Shown in pieces: positions 1 through 10,839 of a DNA stretch of 64,000 nucleotides; the first letter of the stretch is position 1, and the number at the start of each line of letters is the position of its first letter. This DNA is from Aradus depressus (Eukaryota; Arthropoda; Insecta; Hemiptera; Aradidae): assembly GCA_963662175.1 (NCBI GenBank), contig OY759217.1, forward strand, positions 8,682,562 through 8,746,561, given 5' to 3'. A program made the translations under genes and the position numbers. The notes beneath the pieces are model-generated. The model was not told the DNA's origin and ran no database searches. It saw nothing but the letters and a program-made list of their open reading frames with translations.

Positions 1-36
1 AGTCAAGCACGCATACCACTGAGCTACCGGCGCCCT
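1..36 (-). mobile_element. SINE type 1, tRNA-like head, cut by window edge
   Basis: The first bases are the reverse complement of the tRNA-like head seen complete at 45528 and 51166: the same gcgccggtagctcagtggta A-box region and the following tgcgtgcttgact. Only the head lies in the window; the body would lie to the left. It is part of a repeated family and not a functional tRNA gene, because the B-box half is missing here. Confidence 0.75.
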
Positions 37-149
37 CTTAAAATAACTTATAAACATAAAGAAAACTACTTTTAAACACAAAACGAACAAAACAGATTAT
101 TTTAACAAAAATAAACAGATAAACTTGTGAGAAAAATCAATAAATCGAT

Positions 150-380
150 AAACAATGAACAAGATTCAATATGAATGTTATAATAGGCTGATGCTTCTCA
201 ATGTACGATGCAATAGTTTCCCATGCTTTCAGCATTTCTCTTATTAACACATACTGATGTAGCTTGCGCACAATCTGGAACCGCATCCTCTTCTTGTCTG
301 TCACTCGTTATGCGAAAAGTCGCTCGTTAGGCGAGTCATTTTTTTACAATTTGTTTTGCTCGTTATGCGAGGTTCCACTG
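150..380 (-). mobile_element. pogo/Tigger-like DNA transposon, end with transposase remnant
   Basis: The right end reads, on the minus strand, TA then CAGTGGAACCTCGCATAACG, the typical form of a pogo/Tigger terminal repeat next to a TA target. Internally the minus strand at about 181-240 translates to MLKAWETIASYIEKH, which resembles the C-terminal region of Tigger-type transposases. Only one end is in the window and the frame is short, so this is a dead copy. The terminal repeat is well supported; the protein match is by eye. Confidence 0.6.
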
Positions 381-381
381 T

Positions 382-949
382 ACTCAGAAACAGAAATGAT
401 TTTTAGTTCGTAGCAGTATGCAAAGGCAAAAAAAAAAAAAAAACTATATTATATTGAGAAAAAATATTTTAAAACAGTGATATGTGGCACATTATTTTGA
501 TAGTCTGAACGACCCTATTCCGAGGAAATATAGGCTATAGCCCATTTCCTCGCATGGAGAGGGGAGATGAGGAACGGGAGATTGCAATGTCTGGGTCATA
601 TGGAAACTGTGTATAACAATCTTTGACGTTAGGAAATTGTGTTGAAAAGTGTAAAGAATTATATACCGGATATCTGAATATGTTTAGCCGGAGGCATGGG
701 TTGTCGAGTGTGCAGCCATGAAGTGGAGATAGTGAGTGGTGATAAGCGGCCCACAGCTTTGTGAGTCTCAATAAAGCCCACTTTATGTAAGTTTGATTTG
801 TGTTTGTTTGGCGTTATCCTCAACTTCCACCCCCTACCCTATTCTATATCCTCAACTTCCACCCCCTACCCCATTCTTACGTTCAAATTATAAATTTCCT
901 CAACGTTCGAAATTATTCAGGAGACAATAATTAAACTTATATGAGGACG
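382..949. other. no recognised gene
   Basis: AT-rich sequence with a poly-A run near 430. A 78-codon minus-strand open frame (535-771) has no recognisable motif. A 27-bp phrase, cctcaacttccaccccctac, occurs twice (about 820 and 850) as a short local duplication. Confidence 0.5.
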
Positions 950-1190
950 GCGGTAGCTCAGAGTTAGTGTTATTGTGCTCAAGATCGCGGGTTCAAAACC
1001 CGGCCGAAGTCTTTAGGTTTTTTTTTTTTTTTTATCTGAGCGGTAAACAACCTTTAGCGCCCCGTCCTTCGGATGGAACGAAACTATGGTCTCATGCCTA
1101 TGCGATGATAATTAAGCAACATTTATGAATCTACAGTAGAGTAGTAGGCGATATGACCTCAAAATTAAAGCCCGGGCATGACTCAACATA
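950..1190 (+). mobile_element. SINE type 1, diverged copy with internal deletion
   Basis: Starts with a degenerate tRNA-like head (gcggtagctcagagttagtg, then B-box-like gcgggttcaaaacccg), continues through the body phrase ccgtccttcggatgg and ends with the tail phrase gtaggcgatatgacctc...aaagcccgggcatgactca. Compared with the copy at 51166 the central part (ggtactcgttaaagatccctacc and following) is missing. The divergence suggests an old insertion. Confidence 0.7.
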
Positions 1191-1344
1191 ATCTGAAATA
1201 TACACAGCAATATTACCTAGAGAAATGTATCCTATGTTCTTATAAGCACTATAAGATGGTTCATATTTGTCTTATATCTCAACTGATCACCTAGGCCATT
1301 GTAAATTTAATAAAGAACATTTTTGGTCGAGTTTTTGCCGCGCT

Positions 1345-1446
1345 TTAATTACGGAGTCATATCGCCTACTACCAGAGTGCTCTCCCAGATAAAAACCTAA
1401 GGGCCTCGGCCGGGTTTCTCGGGGCCGCGTCTTGAGCTCAGTAGGC
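1345..1446 (-). mobile_element. SINE type 1 fragment, minus strand
   Basis: Holds the tail motif (gtcatatcgcctactaccagag) directly fused to the head-proximal body (cagataaaaacctaagggcctcggccgg, then cttgagctcagtag). Most of the body is deleted. It lies opposite to the copy at 950-1190, so the pair can fold back. Confidence 0.65.
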
Positions 1447-3755
1447 TAGAACCTTCAAATATATATGCTATGTATCCTTTCTTGTATACAACATACTATG
1501 TTTATATTTATATACCTACCTATATATATTTTTTTTTTCAGGTAAGTACCCTCAAGTTACTTTGGAAACCGGTCTCTTGTATATTGCCGTAAGTTTTTCT
1601 TTTCATCATTCAAACAAAATAATAGTAATTATAATAATGCCTTTGCTTCTTGAATACATATTGTGACAGACGTCCATCTTCTGAGTCTATTTGTGTACAC
1701 TATACAAATAATTAGTGTACACTACTACATTGTGTAATTCTTTATTCACTATTTTCAAATAGTACACAATTAATGACCTATTTAGTACAAGAAAAAAATT
1801 GTCAAACTCATAATGTCAACTTTCTTTATATAACAAAAATTACATTAGTTCAAAAGAAACAACATAACATACATTTTAAAAAGTAAGTTTGAAAATGAAA
1901 AGAAATTTTATTATTCTGGGACCGAGGTCCCTTAAGAATAAATACATATAGAGTAATGAACAGAAAACAATTAAATAAAGTATCAGTGTGACGTACAAAG
2001 AAATAAATAGATAGATAAATAAATTAGTGCTACATTGGAGAAAAACTAGACAATTATAAATATAGATAAACAAAAGATTAACATGACAATACATAAAATT
2101 AACAGCTTAATTATGATGAAAAAATAAATAAAAGTATCTATATAAATAAAAGAGAATATGTGGAAAAAAGGAAAATCTGCATAACTAAGAAAAAAATGAA
2201 ATAGACAATAAAGATCGACAGAGCATAATACTGTGATGGTTGATAATAAAAGAGAAGGGAGGATGCCCGGTCAAGGTTTGAAATAAAATTAATTTTAGAG
2301 AGTAGGGGCTAGATAGAGAAGTGTGAGCAGAGAGAAGAAAAATAAAAATAGTCAAAATAAAATAAGATAAAGTAAAAAATAAATAAATGCTTGATAAAAA
2401 TATATAAATGTGTAAAATGAACAAAAAAGGAATAATATTGATAATGGTCAAATAATTTAGGAAATCTGATAAAAGAAATATAATAAAAATAGAGAATAAC
2501 AAAAAAAAAAGAGAAAAAATTGGATAGGAAAATAATTTAAATGATTAGATAATTGAGGTTGAGGAATTAGAGAATATGGGGGGGGGGGGGGGGGGGGTCA
2601 AAGGGGAGAGGATTGTTTGGTGAGGAGGAATTGGAATAGTGAGGATTGGAAGGAAGCCACGGAAGGAGAGTCAATTTGTAAAAGTGAACCAAATACTAGA
2701 AAACTGACTGAAATACCCTGCATATAACCATGCTACATTACTAATTGGCCACTCAAAATCCGGTATATATAGGATTTTCTAAAATCTAGAACATTCTATG
2801 AATTCTTATTGGCCAGATTTAACTTAAATCAAACTGTCTCGAGGGACTACAAGTGATTACTAGATGTAAGAGCATCTATCAGATGAATAACAACATGGAA
2901 TAACTATTAAATATAAAGAAATCTACTTTTAAACACAAAGCAGCAGGTAATTTGGCCATTCTAGATTAACAATGAATACATGGAATTACCTACTGATAAA
3001 CATAAATGATTTAGTATGTATCAATATATATTTTTTCTATTATTAGTTACACATACAGCTTAGCTAAAAAAAATATATTTTTTTAAATGTATATTTTTGA
3101 ACTAGTATTTTCAAATGCTACATACTGGTTAAAAAAAATAAATAAATAAGCCTACCCCAATTAAAATTTTTGCACTCTACGAATCCTATAACGTAAGTTG
3201 GACTGTACTTTCAATGAAGTAAGGTTTCATCAAAATATAATCAGGCATTTTGGAGGAGACAGAAATATAGACAACAATTTTAAACGACATTGTTAAAGTA
3301 GATCAAGAAAAGATGAAAAGTGTTTTTATGAGAAGAAAATTCTAAACATATAGAGAAAACTCTCTTAAACCGTTTTATTTAGATATGAAGATTCATTTTT
3401 GACATCTAGATCACTGTGCGACGGTTTGGTTTTAAATCCAAGGAAAATACATATATTAAAAGACAGTTTGGGATTTGATAGGTTGAAGTGGATGGGAGTC
3501 TGGGGGCGGATATAGGGGTTGGGGGGGGGGGGGGGGGGGGGGGGGGGGTTGAGGTTGATGGGGCGGCTCCAACCCCGGGAATCTGCTGACAGCTCGATTT
3601 ATAGGGTATCATTTTCAAAACTCCCCGCTGTAAGCTGCTCGGGTATGGGGTCTTTTAATACCCCACCATATTTGTTCTACAATCCCACATTGTTCTCCAC
3701 ATCCCGTTCATGTCCTCCCCTAACACTGGGATCTGCATCTAACTTACTTCATTAA
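1447..3755. other. AT-rich stretch with two long G-runs, no gene recognised
   Basis: Mostly A/T-rich DNA; the open frames in it are long Ile/Leu/Tyr/Phe strings produced by base composition. G homopolymers lie at about 2578-2597 and 3521-3548; the second creates poly-Gly and poly-Pro frames on opposite strands. A phrase at 2908 (aatctacttttaaacacaaa) resembles one at 65, indicating a shared old repeat. Nothing else could be assigned. Confidence 0.5.
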
Positions 3756-3763
3756 GATATGAC

Positions 3764-4687
3764 GAGAGCCCGGATATTTATGCAATTGCATATTTTGTTT
3801 GCGCCCTTTTTTTTAATAGTTGACCAAATATCCTTACGAATTAGAGTAATTAGATTTTAGTAATTAAGCCTAATTTTATTTTGCATATTTTATTGTTGTG
3901 ATTAAAAGTTTACAATCTTATTTATTCACATAAATATAATATTCGCCGAAAAAAAGAACGCTAACCCTCAATAATTGACTTCTTCGAATAAGGAGTAATG
4001 TCATTTCTCGGCTTTCCATGTCTCCTTTTTGCCTTATACCCGACACTCAGTTTCAGTTTGATAGTTACTTCAGTATGAAAGTTTGTATAAATATATTTCT
4101 TTTTTTTTTTTTAACGCCGAAAGGTAGTTCACCGTTTTCCTGTAAATTGAAACATTGAAACATTGATGGAAAAGTTGTTTTTTGCAAGAGAATCACAAAT
4201 TGACCACCATGAGAATACAGGTGAGCTCTTTTGTCATTTTCTCTTGCTTTTTAATAAGCGCAGCGCCACCGGGGAAAGGGCTATTTTTTGACTATTTAAG
4301 GTTTTAGTTGTTTCTTTTTTTTTTAAATACGATTAGGTATTAATTGTTGTTATTTCTTTTCTTCTTTTTTTGTTTGTATTACATATTTTCGTATTTTGGT
4401 TTAAAAAAAAAGTGTTTTATAAATACTATATTATATTTTTATGTCCTCTATTTGTATTAAGTTTTATATTTTGGTCAAAAAAAAAAAGTTTTAAGTCATT
4501 CAAGTTCCATTTTTGAATTTTCTCCTTCAATTTCTTTTTCAGTTCAGAACTTATAGAATTATTTTACTGCACATTAATATATTTGAATATTTTAGCTGTT
4601 TTGTTGCATATTTAGAGATTTTTTGCTGCAGATATCATACCTATAGCATATTTCGCAGTTTTTGACTGCATAAAAATCCGGGCTCTG
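3764..4687. mobile_element. hAT-like non-autonomous DNA transposon
   Basis: Both ends carry an inverted agagcccggat(a/t)tttatgca motif (left from 3764, right ending at 4687). They are bounded by an 8-bp near-perfect direct repeat, gatatgac (3756-3763) and gatatgtc (4688-4695). An 8-bp target duplication and a terminal sequence close to CAGAGCCCGG fit the hAT superfamily. The 924-bp interior is A/T-rich and has no transposase frame, so movement would need a partner element. The boundaries are clear; the superfamily is inferred from duplication length and end sequence. Confidence 0.7.
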
Positions 4688-4769
4688 GATATGTCCGATG
4701 GGATTGTTATCATACTTGGTCTATCCCATTGTTGTGGACGGCACATTTTACACTTTTTGCCAGTACAAT

Positions 4770-5050
4770 AAGTTGTCGGTGAATCACCGTTAGTATACTT
4801 TCACTGCGCGAACCAATCAACTAATTGTTTGCTCTCTCTTTCTCTCTCTGAAACCAAACTATTGACTTGATTAAAAATCAATCAATGTTTCACTCATGGA
4901 ATTCTGAATATTCATACAAAATTTCATGTGGATATATCCATTACATTGGCATTATTTATGGATTTTGGGTTGAAAACTCTGTGTTTCCCCCTTTCCATTT
5001 CCGCTAAAAATTGATAGGTGTAGTTATTTGATTTTGGATGGGCGTAGCAT
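4770..5050 (-). repeat. family X copy, minus strand
   Basis: Starts at the palindromic gtcggtgaatcaccg and passes through the 'accaatcaact...' segment, the gatatatccattacat block and ccgctaaaaattgatagg, matching in order the minus-strand copy at 62845-63295. The middle is eroded. It faces the plus-strand copy that follows. Confidence 0.6.
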
Positions 5051-5079
5051 AACTCAAAAATGATTGTTGCAATGAACTT

Positions 5080-5430
5080 AAAATTTGAAATCAAAAGCCC
5101 ATAGGGTTTCAACAGAAACGGCTGAAGGGGAGATCAGATGGAGCTTAACTCACAAAACTAAATAACTGCCGATAATAAACGTATCGACATGAAATTTATT
5201 TTTTAAAGTAAAAACCCAATAAGGACATAACCTGTCTAACTTCAGCGATATCAGCCAGAAGGGGGAGGGGGCTCAACTCAAAAATTCTAATAACTCCCGA
5301 TGTTATGAATTTATCGAAACAAAATTTAGTATGAGGATTTAGTCCCTATGTAAGTCAACTGTTGAATATTAGAGCAAACGGTCGACTAGTTTTTAAGGTG
5401 AAGCGAAAAGTTTTTTGATGACTTTTTTTA
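5080..5430 (+). repeat. family X copy, plus strand
   Basis: Contains two 'cgat..at.aa...tatcga.a.gaaatt' blocks (5167 and 5298), a G-rich gaagggggagggggctcaac link, and the cttatgtaagtcaactgttga to gcaaacggtcgactag segment. It ends near 5430 without the palindromic terminus. With 4770-5050 it forms a head-to-head pair. Confidence 0.6.
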
Positions 5431-5975
5431 ACTAAATATTATAAAAATTTTGTTTTCTAAGGTTTTTGACTATAGTATCATTAATTCATATCATGAAAAT
5501 TCCAGAACTGATTGTACATTCTGAGTTTTTCAAAGCAATACCAGACAAACCTACAGAAATGTGTACTATAAGGACTTTATTATTCTCATTACGTACTTAG
5601 ATGAAGTCTACGCCGGCATCTCCAGTCTGGATAATTTCCGTTGAGAATTTTGTTGGAAGTTTACCTCCTTATCTGGAAATTAATTGAAGTTTGTTGAAAT
5701 AACTCGATTTGAAGTTATTAAAGCAGTTACCTACTTCAAGTAAGGACCCTTACATACCCGCCCATATCTCCACATCATCGAGTGGGGGGGTTTACATATC
5801 TTCCCACCAGAAGTACCACTAGTACAGGGATATTTTCGATTGGGCAGGATGCTACATACAAAATGGAAATTAAATTGAAAATAAGAACTATATGTCCTGT
5901 TGTGAATCCTTGAAGGACGAAATATGATCCACCTCAAGAACCCATTGGCGTAGCTAGCATAATTCTCTGGGGGAA

Positions 5976-6008
<33 letters not shown>

Positions 6009-6772
6009 ACACGACCGAGCTAATAAAACAATAGTCTACATTTCACAATCATATTTTTAGTTTAAGTTTAATTAAACTTAATAATAATTACTAATATTTT
6101 GTGTATTATACCTGATTGTTAATTATTAACAATCAGATATAATACACAAAATATTAGTATGTTATAACAAAATAATCAACACAAATTTAAATTAACAAAT
6201 AAATTTTCATCAGTCTAGTTCAGTTCCGTGCGGAGTTTTTGGGAGAGACACGCACGACTATGCGTTGGGTTAACTCTCATACTTCGCTGATTGGCAGCAT
6301 TCGTTGGAGTCCAAACTTTAAGAAAGCGTAATTTGAATCCGAAAAAGGTTTGACAGGGAACTGAAGCTTTCTATAACCTTCTAATGTCTTGACTGTAATG
6401 TTTGTTTGTGGTGGGGCTGTCGTTATATATTATAATTTTTTTTAATTAGGTACATTAGATCGCACTTTTCTGGGGGGAGGGCACCGGGCATTGGGGGGGG
6501 GGGGGGGGGCTGACCACCCCTGCCCCCCCTCTTAGCTACTCCAACGAGTGAATCAGAATAGTAAATATGTAGTTATTGTGAAGGTATTAGGGATGTGACG
6601 TTATAGGGGAGGGAAGTTAAAAAAAAAAGGATTTGGGCTATTATAACCTGACACGGATAACCATATTCCTTCCCTCCAACTCCACCTTTCTCCACTAATA
6701 CGTACCCCCACCCTCCACATCCCCTCCATCTGCTCCTCCACTTGTGATAGAATCAGCCTTTATATACTACTC
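5431..6772. other. non-coding stretch with G-runs and a palindrome
   Basis: No gene is recognised. G homopolymers occur at 5976-6006 and 6493-6509. A perfect-looking inverted repeat lies at 6090-6158 and is listed separately. The 93-codon frame at 5731-6012 owes its start to the G-run read as poly-Pro and was not accepted. Confidence 0.5.
6090..6158. repeat. 34-bp-arm palindrome
   Basis: Left arm actaatattttgtgtattat and onward is mirrored by ataatacacaaaatattagt on the right, meeting at attgttaat/attaacaat with almost no spacer. The only clear mismatch is near the middle of the arms. It could extrude as a cruciform, or be a remnant of a foldback element. Confidence 0.75.
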
Positions 6773-6905
6773 CCAGGGCTTTAGCTGTTAGGTCTACCAG
6801 AGCGCTCTTTCATTGCTCTGGCAGACATGAGCTCGAATCTTCAGAGGAAGTCCTAAATTTTGTCTAACGAGGTTTGTTCACCTAGGGTTAGGGGTCTTAA
6901 ACGAA
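6773..6905 (-). mobile_element. SINE type 1, 3' fragment
   Basis: Reverse complement of the SINE tail half: ctttagctgttaggtc..., accagagcgctctttcattg, gacatgagctcga, gtcctaaattttgtc, then cacctagggttaggggtctt. Head and A/B boxes are absent, so this is a truncated, diverged copy. Confidence 0.7.
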
Positions 6906-6979
6906 ATTAACTCTATTAATGATATTAGCTCCGAACAGTAAAACATTTTTGTGCACGTATCCCATTTTGTTCTAATCTT

Positions 6980-7240
6980 TGCAATATAAGACTGAGCAAA
7001 TCGAGGAGGGGGGAAACTTAAGATGAAAACTTTAATAACTGGGTACCGTTGTAATGAAATTTCATATGTAAATTCAAAGCTGATGTAATGAATGTATCGA
7101 AAGAATGTTTAGTATAAGGATACCGAAACCACTATGTAAGTCAAATATTGTTTGGCTTTGGAGAAAGAGCGAAAAAGTAATTAATTACTTCCTGCTGGAG
7201 AAGTTCATAACCGGTGATTCACCGACAATTGTTTATATTG
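6980..7240 (+). repeat. family X copy, plus strand, 3' half
   Basis: Runs from the G-rich linker (cgaggaggggggaaactta) through gatgtaatgaatgtatcga (7081), ccactatgtaagtcaaatat, gagaaagagcgaaaaagtaat and tgctggagaagttcat to the palindromic terminus ccggtgattcaccgac. The 3' end is well preserved and the 5' half is missing. Confidence 0.7.
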
Positions 7241-7589
7241 TAAAAATATTTTCTGAACTGATAGAAATTTTATATTATTTTCATTCTAAGAAAAGCATTG
7301 TTTTAATCCATTCCGAGGAAAAAAAAAAAAAAGTAATAATAAGACGACATTGATTGGAGAACTGAATGAGAAAAGCTGTAGGCTTTCATTATTTTTTTTA
7401 ATGAATTTAAGAGTAGGATCATAAATAAATTGGATTCTGTTCGATGAACTAATAAACATTTCTTCAAAACTTGTTGTAAAATTGAGATCAGATGTGACAG
7501 ATATCTTGTAAGTTGCAACACACAAAGAAGTAAACTCTCTTTGCTCCGTCAATGAGGAAAAGTACCTGCCAATTGTAAATAAACTGTGG
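7241..7589. other. no recognised gene
   Basis: AT-rich with an A-run at 7319-7332. The 122-codon minus-strand frame (7286-7654) runs through the A-run as poly-Phe and into the neighbouring SINE head, and is not credible as a gene. Confidence 0.45.
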
Positions 7590-7905
7590 GGAATCGGGAG
7601 GCTGTGGGCTGGTTGCATGGATACACCATGGTCGCGGGTTCGGATCCCATCCATGACTGTTTTATTCTATAGATAAATCTTCTCTACCACGCTTTCTCTA
7701 CTATACATAATATGAGACGTTAAGTGATGGCCTGAGAGACTGAGGGATGTCAGGTACTCGTCAAAAATCCCTACCCAAGGTAACTAGACCTGGGTAGGCA
7801 AAATTTAGGATTCTCACAGTAGAGTCGGGCTCATGTCCACCAGAGTGACGAAAGAACGCTCTGGTAGTAGGCGATATGACTTACTTAAAGCACGGGCATG
7901 AATTA
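7590..7905 (+). mobile_element. SINE with a different tRNA-like head, type 1 body
   Basis: The head (gctgtgggctggttgcatgg ... cgcgggttcggatcccatcc) has a good B-box but differs from the type 1 head. The body downstream of 7705 (gagacgttaagtgatgg, gatgtcaggtactcgtcaaa, aaatttaggattctcacagt, tctggtagtaggcgatatga) is type 1. It may be a composite of two SINE families, or a subfamily with another tRNA parent. The head resembles in layout the SINE inside the Jockey-like element at 16533-16753. Confidence 0.65.
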
Positions 7906-8430
7906 TAATAATTAACTAAATTAGCAATAAACTTAACTAACCTAACAAATAAGTAAAGATTTAAAAATATATATATATATATATATATATATTGTAATTG
8001 TATTTAGATGTATTGTTTTATGTTTACTTAACTGTAGCTTATATAACCTTTCTGAAATGTATATATGTATGTCATTACAGGCCCTGAAGTGGGCATACTG
8101 AGTCCCGAAAGTTTGACAAAAATTCTACGAGATTATTTTTATCGACCACAAGCCTCATCTTCCCCCTTGCTACTTCATCGTTGGTCAATCTTTCAAAATA
8201 TTTTTTAGTAAATAACACCAGTAACAAAGCCATGGGGCCTGTGGTACCAAAATAAAAATGGTCTATAGGGCAAGGGGCTCCATCAGCCCAGAGGACGCCA
8301 AATGTTCGATGAGAATGGGCATTCAATAAAAAAATAAATCCCAGCGATGAATTATAATAATTATTTACTTCCCAGCCAGAGTGGGGAGAGGGTAGTTTGG
8401 GAATTCAGTCGTTAGTTCGTCTACGGTTGG
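7906..8430. other. no recognised gene; TA microsatellite
   Basis: An (AT)n run lies at about 7967-7991. An 83-codon minus-strand frame at 8075-8326 has a less biased composition than its neighbours (central FERLTNDEVARGKMRLVVDK), but I recognise no family, and it is not flanked by visible exon or promoter signals. It is left as unassigned. Confidence 0.4.
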
Positions 8431-8750
8431 GTTAAGAGTTCACCTATTTGACTGTCATTCTTTAGGTTAAGAGTTCACCTATTTGACTGCCTTTCGTTAG
8501 GTTAAGAGTTCACCTATTTGACTGCCTTTCGTTAGGTTAAGAGTTCACCTATTTGGATGCCATTCTTTAGATGAAGAGTTCACCTATTTGACTGCCTTTC
8601 GTTAGATTAAGAGTTCATCTATTCGGCTGCCTTTCGTTAGGTTAAGAGTTCACCTATTTGGATGCCATTCTTTAGGTAAAGAGTTCACCTATTTGACTGC
8701 CTTTCTTTAGGTTAAGAGTTCACCTATTCGGCTGCCTTTAGGTTAAAAAG
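8431..8750. repeat. 35-bp tandem array (about 9 copies)
   Basis: Unit gttaagagttcacctatttg + actgcctttcgttag, repeated about nine times with scattered substitutions (gatgccattctttag and cggctgcc variants alternate). The units are contiguous with no spacers, so this is a minisatellite and not a CRISPR array. Confidence 0.9.
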
Positions 8751-8789
8751 CTCGTCTTTTGCTAACGCCCCTAAAACCTCTCTCTGGAT

Positions 8790-8842
8790 CCGCACCTGCT
8801 GATACGACCTCATAGTTGAAGCCCAGGCATGAGTTAAAAAAG
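8790..8842 (+). mobile_element. SINE type 1 tail remnant
   Basis: The short match tgatacgacctcatagttga + agcccaggcatgagtta corresponds to the last 45 bp of the SINE. Nothing upstream matches, so it is a relic. Confidence 0.6.
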
Positions 8843-9756
8843 CAATAACAAACACATACAGATATTTTCCTTACATGATCATGACTATCTTATAATATTT
8901 AAAAATATATAATATATATATTGAATTTTTATTATTAGGTAAATAAATACTCCTTTGCAAAAATAAAATTTATTTCAAAGTTATTTCAACAAGCTGCTAT
9001 TCATTTTAAATTATAAAGTAATTTGAAGCCACGTTTTGGAACTTCCCGGTAATTTCAACATGAAATATTTCTTGCTAGTCCATTTCTTTAACTCGAAATT
9101 CTCATATTGTCCTAATTAAGTAAGTCAGAAGGTACAACTTTGTTAATATTATTTTAGAGAAAGGAGTTTCGTATTTTGCAGACTAATGAATGGCTCAAGT
9201 TTTTGCCCTAGATGGAAAAACTCAAAGGCAAAATATGGACACTGTAGAGCAAACATTGTAAAGAAAAAAAAAGTATATTAATTAAAAACTCAATATTCCG
9301 TGGAAGGAAGGAACGAAACTTTCTGAGGGGGGGGGGGTCGAGAAATTAACTCTTCATTTGTTCCAACTTGACCGAAAAACACTGAACTTTCTTACAAACA
9401 GGAAATTATCTTTAATATTAATTTCTTAAAATTTTCTCAGCCTCTCACTCATCGAAAGTTAATAATTTTCTTATTTATCTATAATCGAAAAACTTTTTCA
9501 TTTTTTTTTCTTTTTTATTTTGTTATTTTTCAAAGAGTAACTAGTTTCCCTGCACTTTGCACAAGCGGACCTATTTACCAAAGTTGTTGGTTTAACGTTC
9601 TTGTGTCAACTCCCAACTGGGGCAGAAAGGACGAACACTTGGGTTGCTCTAAAATTCTAACTCTAAACCTAACGACTGTTAACACTTAATTCAGTTTATT
9701 CTCAGAGTAAATTAGACAAAGAAATATTCGCATTTTTGGGAGTCTTCACCTCCTGA
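8843..9756. other. AT-rich stretch, no gene recognised
   Basis: A/T-rich with a G-run near 9327 and A/T homopolymers. No open frame of note and no similarity to the other repeats of this window was seen. Confidence 0.45.
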
Positions 9757-10182
9757 AGCAGCTCGAGTTTTAATATTTTGACTTCAAAAGAAAACACTAA
9801 GAATTATAAACAATATTAACCAAAGAACATGCTGTAGAGAAATATTAAAAAAACTTGTAATCCTGCCATTGCCATAGCTGTTTATATTTGAAACATTAAT
9901 GCTTATTAGCAAAATTAAAAATGATTACGATACCAGGAAGAAGACTTTCGTATTATTACAAATGCTTTTCTCTTTTTAAAAAAAGTATAACTCATAAAGG
10001 AATTAATTTTTTTATGCCCTTCCCCGCTTCTTGAAGACAAATAGAAACATAAACGGAATTTAAACTAAGAATGTTTATGCTAGAAGAAACCCTATGCTAG
10101 GAAGAAAATAAAATAACCACAATAAAAAATCGTGTTTTATATCCAAAAACATTATTTGATAGGCTTCCATTTTTATTTTTTT
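9757..10182 (+). repeat. dispersed repeat DR1, copy 1
   Basis: About 430 bp shared with 25676-26176 in the same orientation: aagaattataaacaatatta, gctgtttatatttgaaacat, acgataccaggaagaa, ataactcataaaggaatta, atgcccttcccc, atcgtgtt(t)(t/c)atatcc. The two copies differ by small indels and substitutions. No terminal repeats or coding capacity were seen, so the class is unknown. Confidence 0.75.
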
Positions 10183-10334
10183 GGCAGAGATTCTCCACAA
10201 AATTCTCAATTTTTTTTTATTATTTTTTAACTTTTTTAATATTCTTAAATTTCGGTTTGGTGTTTGACTGGTCCAAGATAGAGATGCCTGGAGGAGAAAT
10301 AATTGAGAAGGTACGCCATTGGGGGATGGCTTTA

Positions 10335-10412
10335 GTGGGAGAGAGAAAACGTAATTTATTAATTCCTGCTGGGGAAGTACGTAGCTGGTGATTCACCTAC
10401 GACTTTTTTTTT
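10335..10412 (+). repeat. family X, 3' terminus only
   Basis: Matches the last ~75 bp of the family: gggagagagaaaacgtaatt, attcctgctggggaagtacg, then the palindromic ctggtgattcacctacgact followed by a T-run. Confidence 0.65.
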
Positions 10413-10623
10413 TCTCTTTTTTATTTGATTAATTTTATTTTGTATTTCTCTTCCACTAAATAATTCTCATTCTATCTTGTTCCGTTTCCATTTCTTGTCT
10501 TTTCTCTGCATTATGTAAGAAACAAGAAAATTACATTATTTATTTACCACTTTATTTATTTTTCATTTTTCATTGATTATTCTTCTACTAACGGTTTCAC
10601 ATTCATGTAATGTTAGTTATTAT

Positions 10624-10827
10624 CACTCATGCCCTGGCTTTAACTTTGAGGTCATGATAGGGTGAACATGAGCTCGACTCTACTATGGGAGTCCTAAATG
10701 TTGCCTAGCTTTATTTACCTATGAAGGGATCTTTAACGAGTCCCTGACTTAGTACAGGCTCGAGACTATCGCTAAATGTCCCATCCGAAGGACGGCTTGC
10801 TCAAGGTTTTTCCACCTTTCAGACAGA
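10624..10827 (-). mobile_element. SINE type 1, partial copy
   Basis: Reverse complement of the SINE body and tail, from actcatgccctggctttaac to ccatccgaaggacggcttgc and the (t)cca-cctttcagaca segment. The tRNA-like head is absent. The tgctctggtagtaggc block is also deleted (tcatgataggg joins directly to tgaacatgagc). Confidence 0.7.
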
Positions 10828-10839
10828 AGAGCATGTACG

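Noticed and set aside
1876..2502. Minus-strand frames of 72 and 105 codons
   Set aside because: Strings of Ile/Leu/Phe/Tyr from A/T-rich DNA; no domain, no second evidence.
3406..3755. Opposing poly-Pro and poly-Gly frames
   Set aside because: Created by the G-run at 3521-3548 read on both strands.
8075..8326. 83-codon frame as a host gene
   Set aside because: Composition is plausible but no family, promoter or splice context was recognised; left as unassigned sequence.
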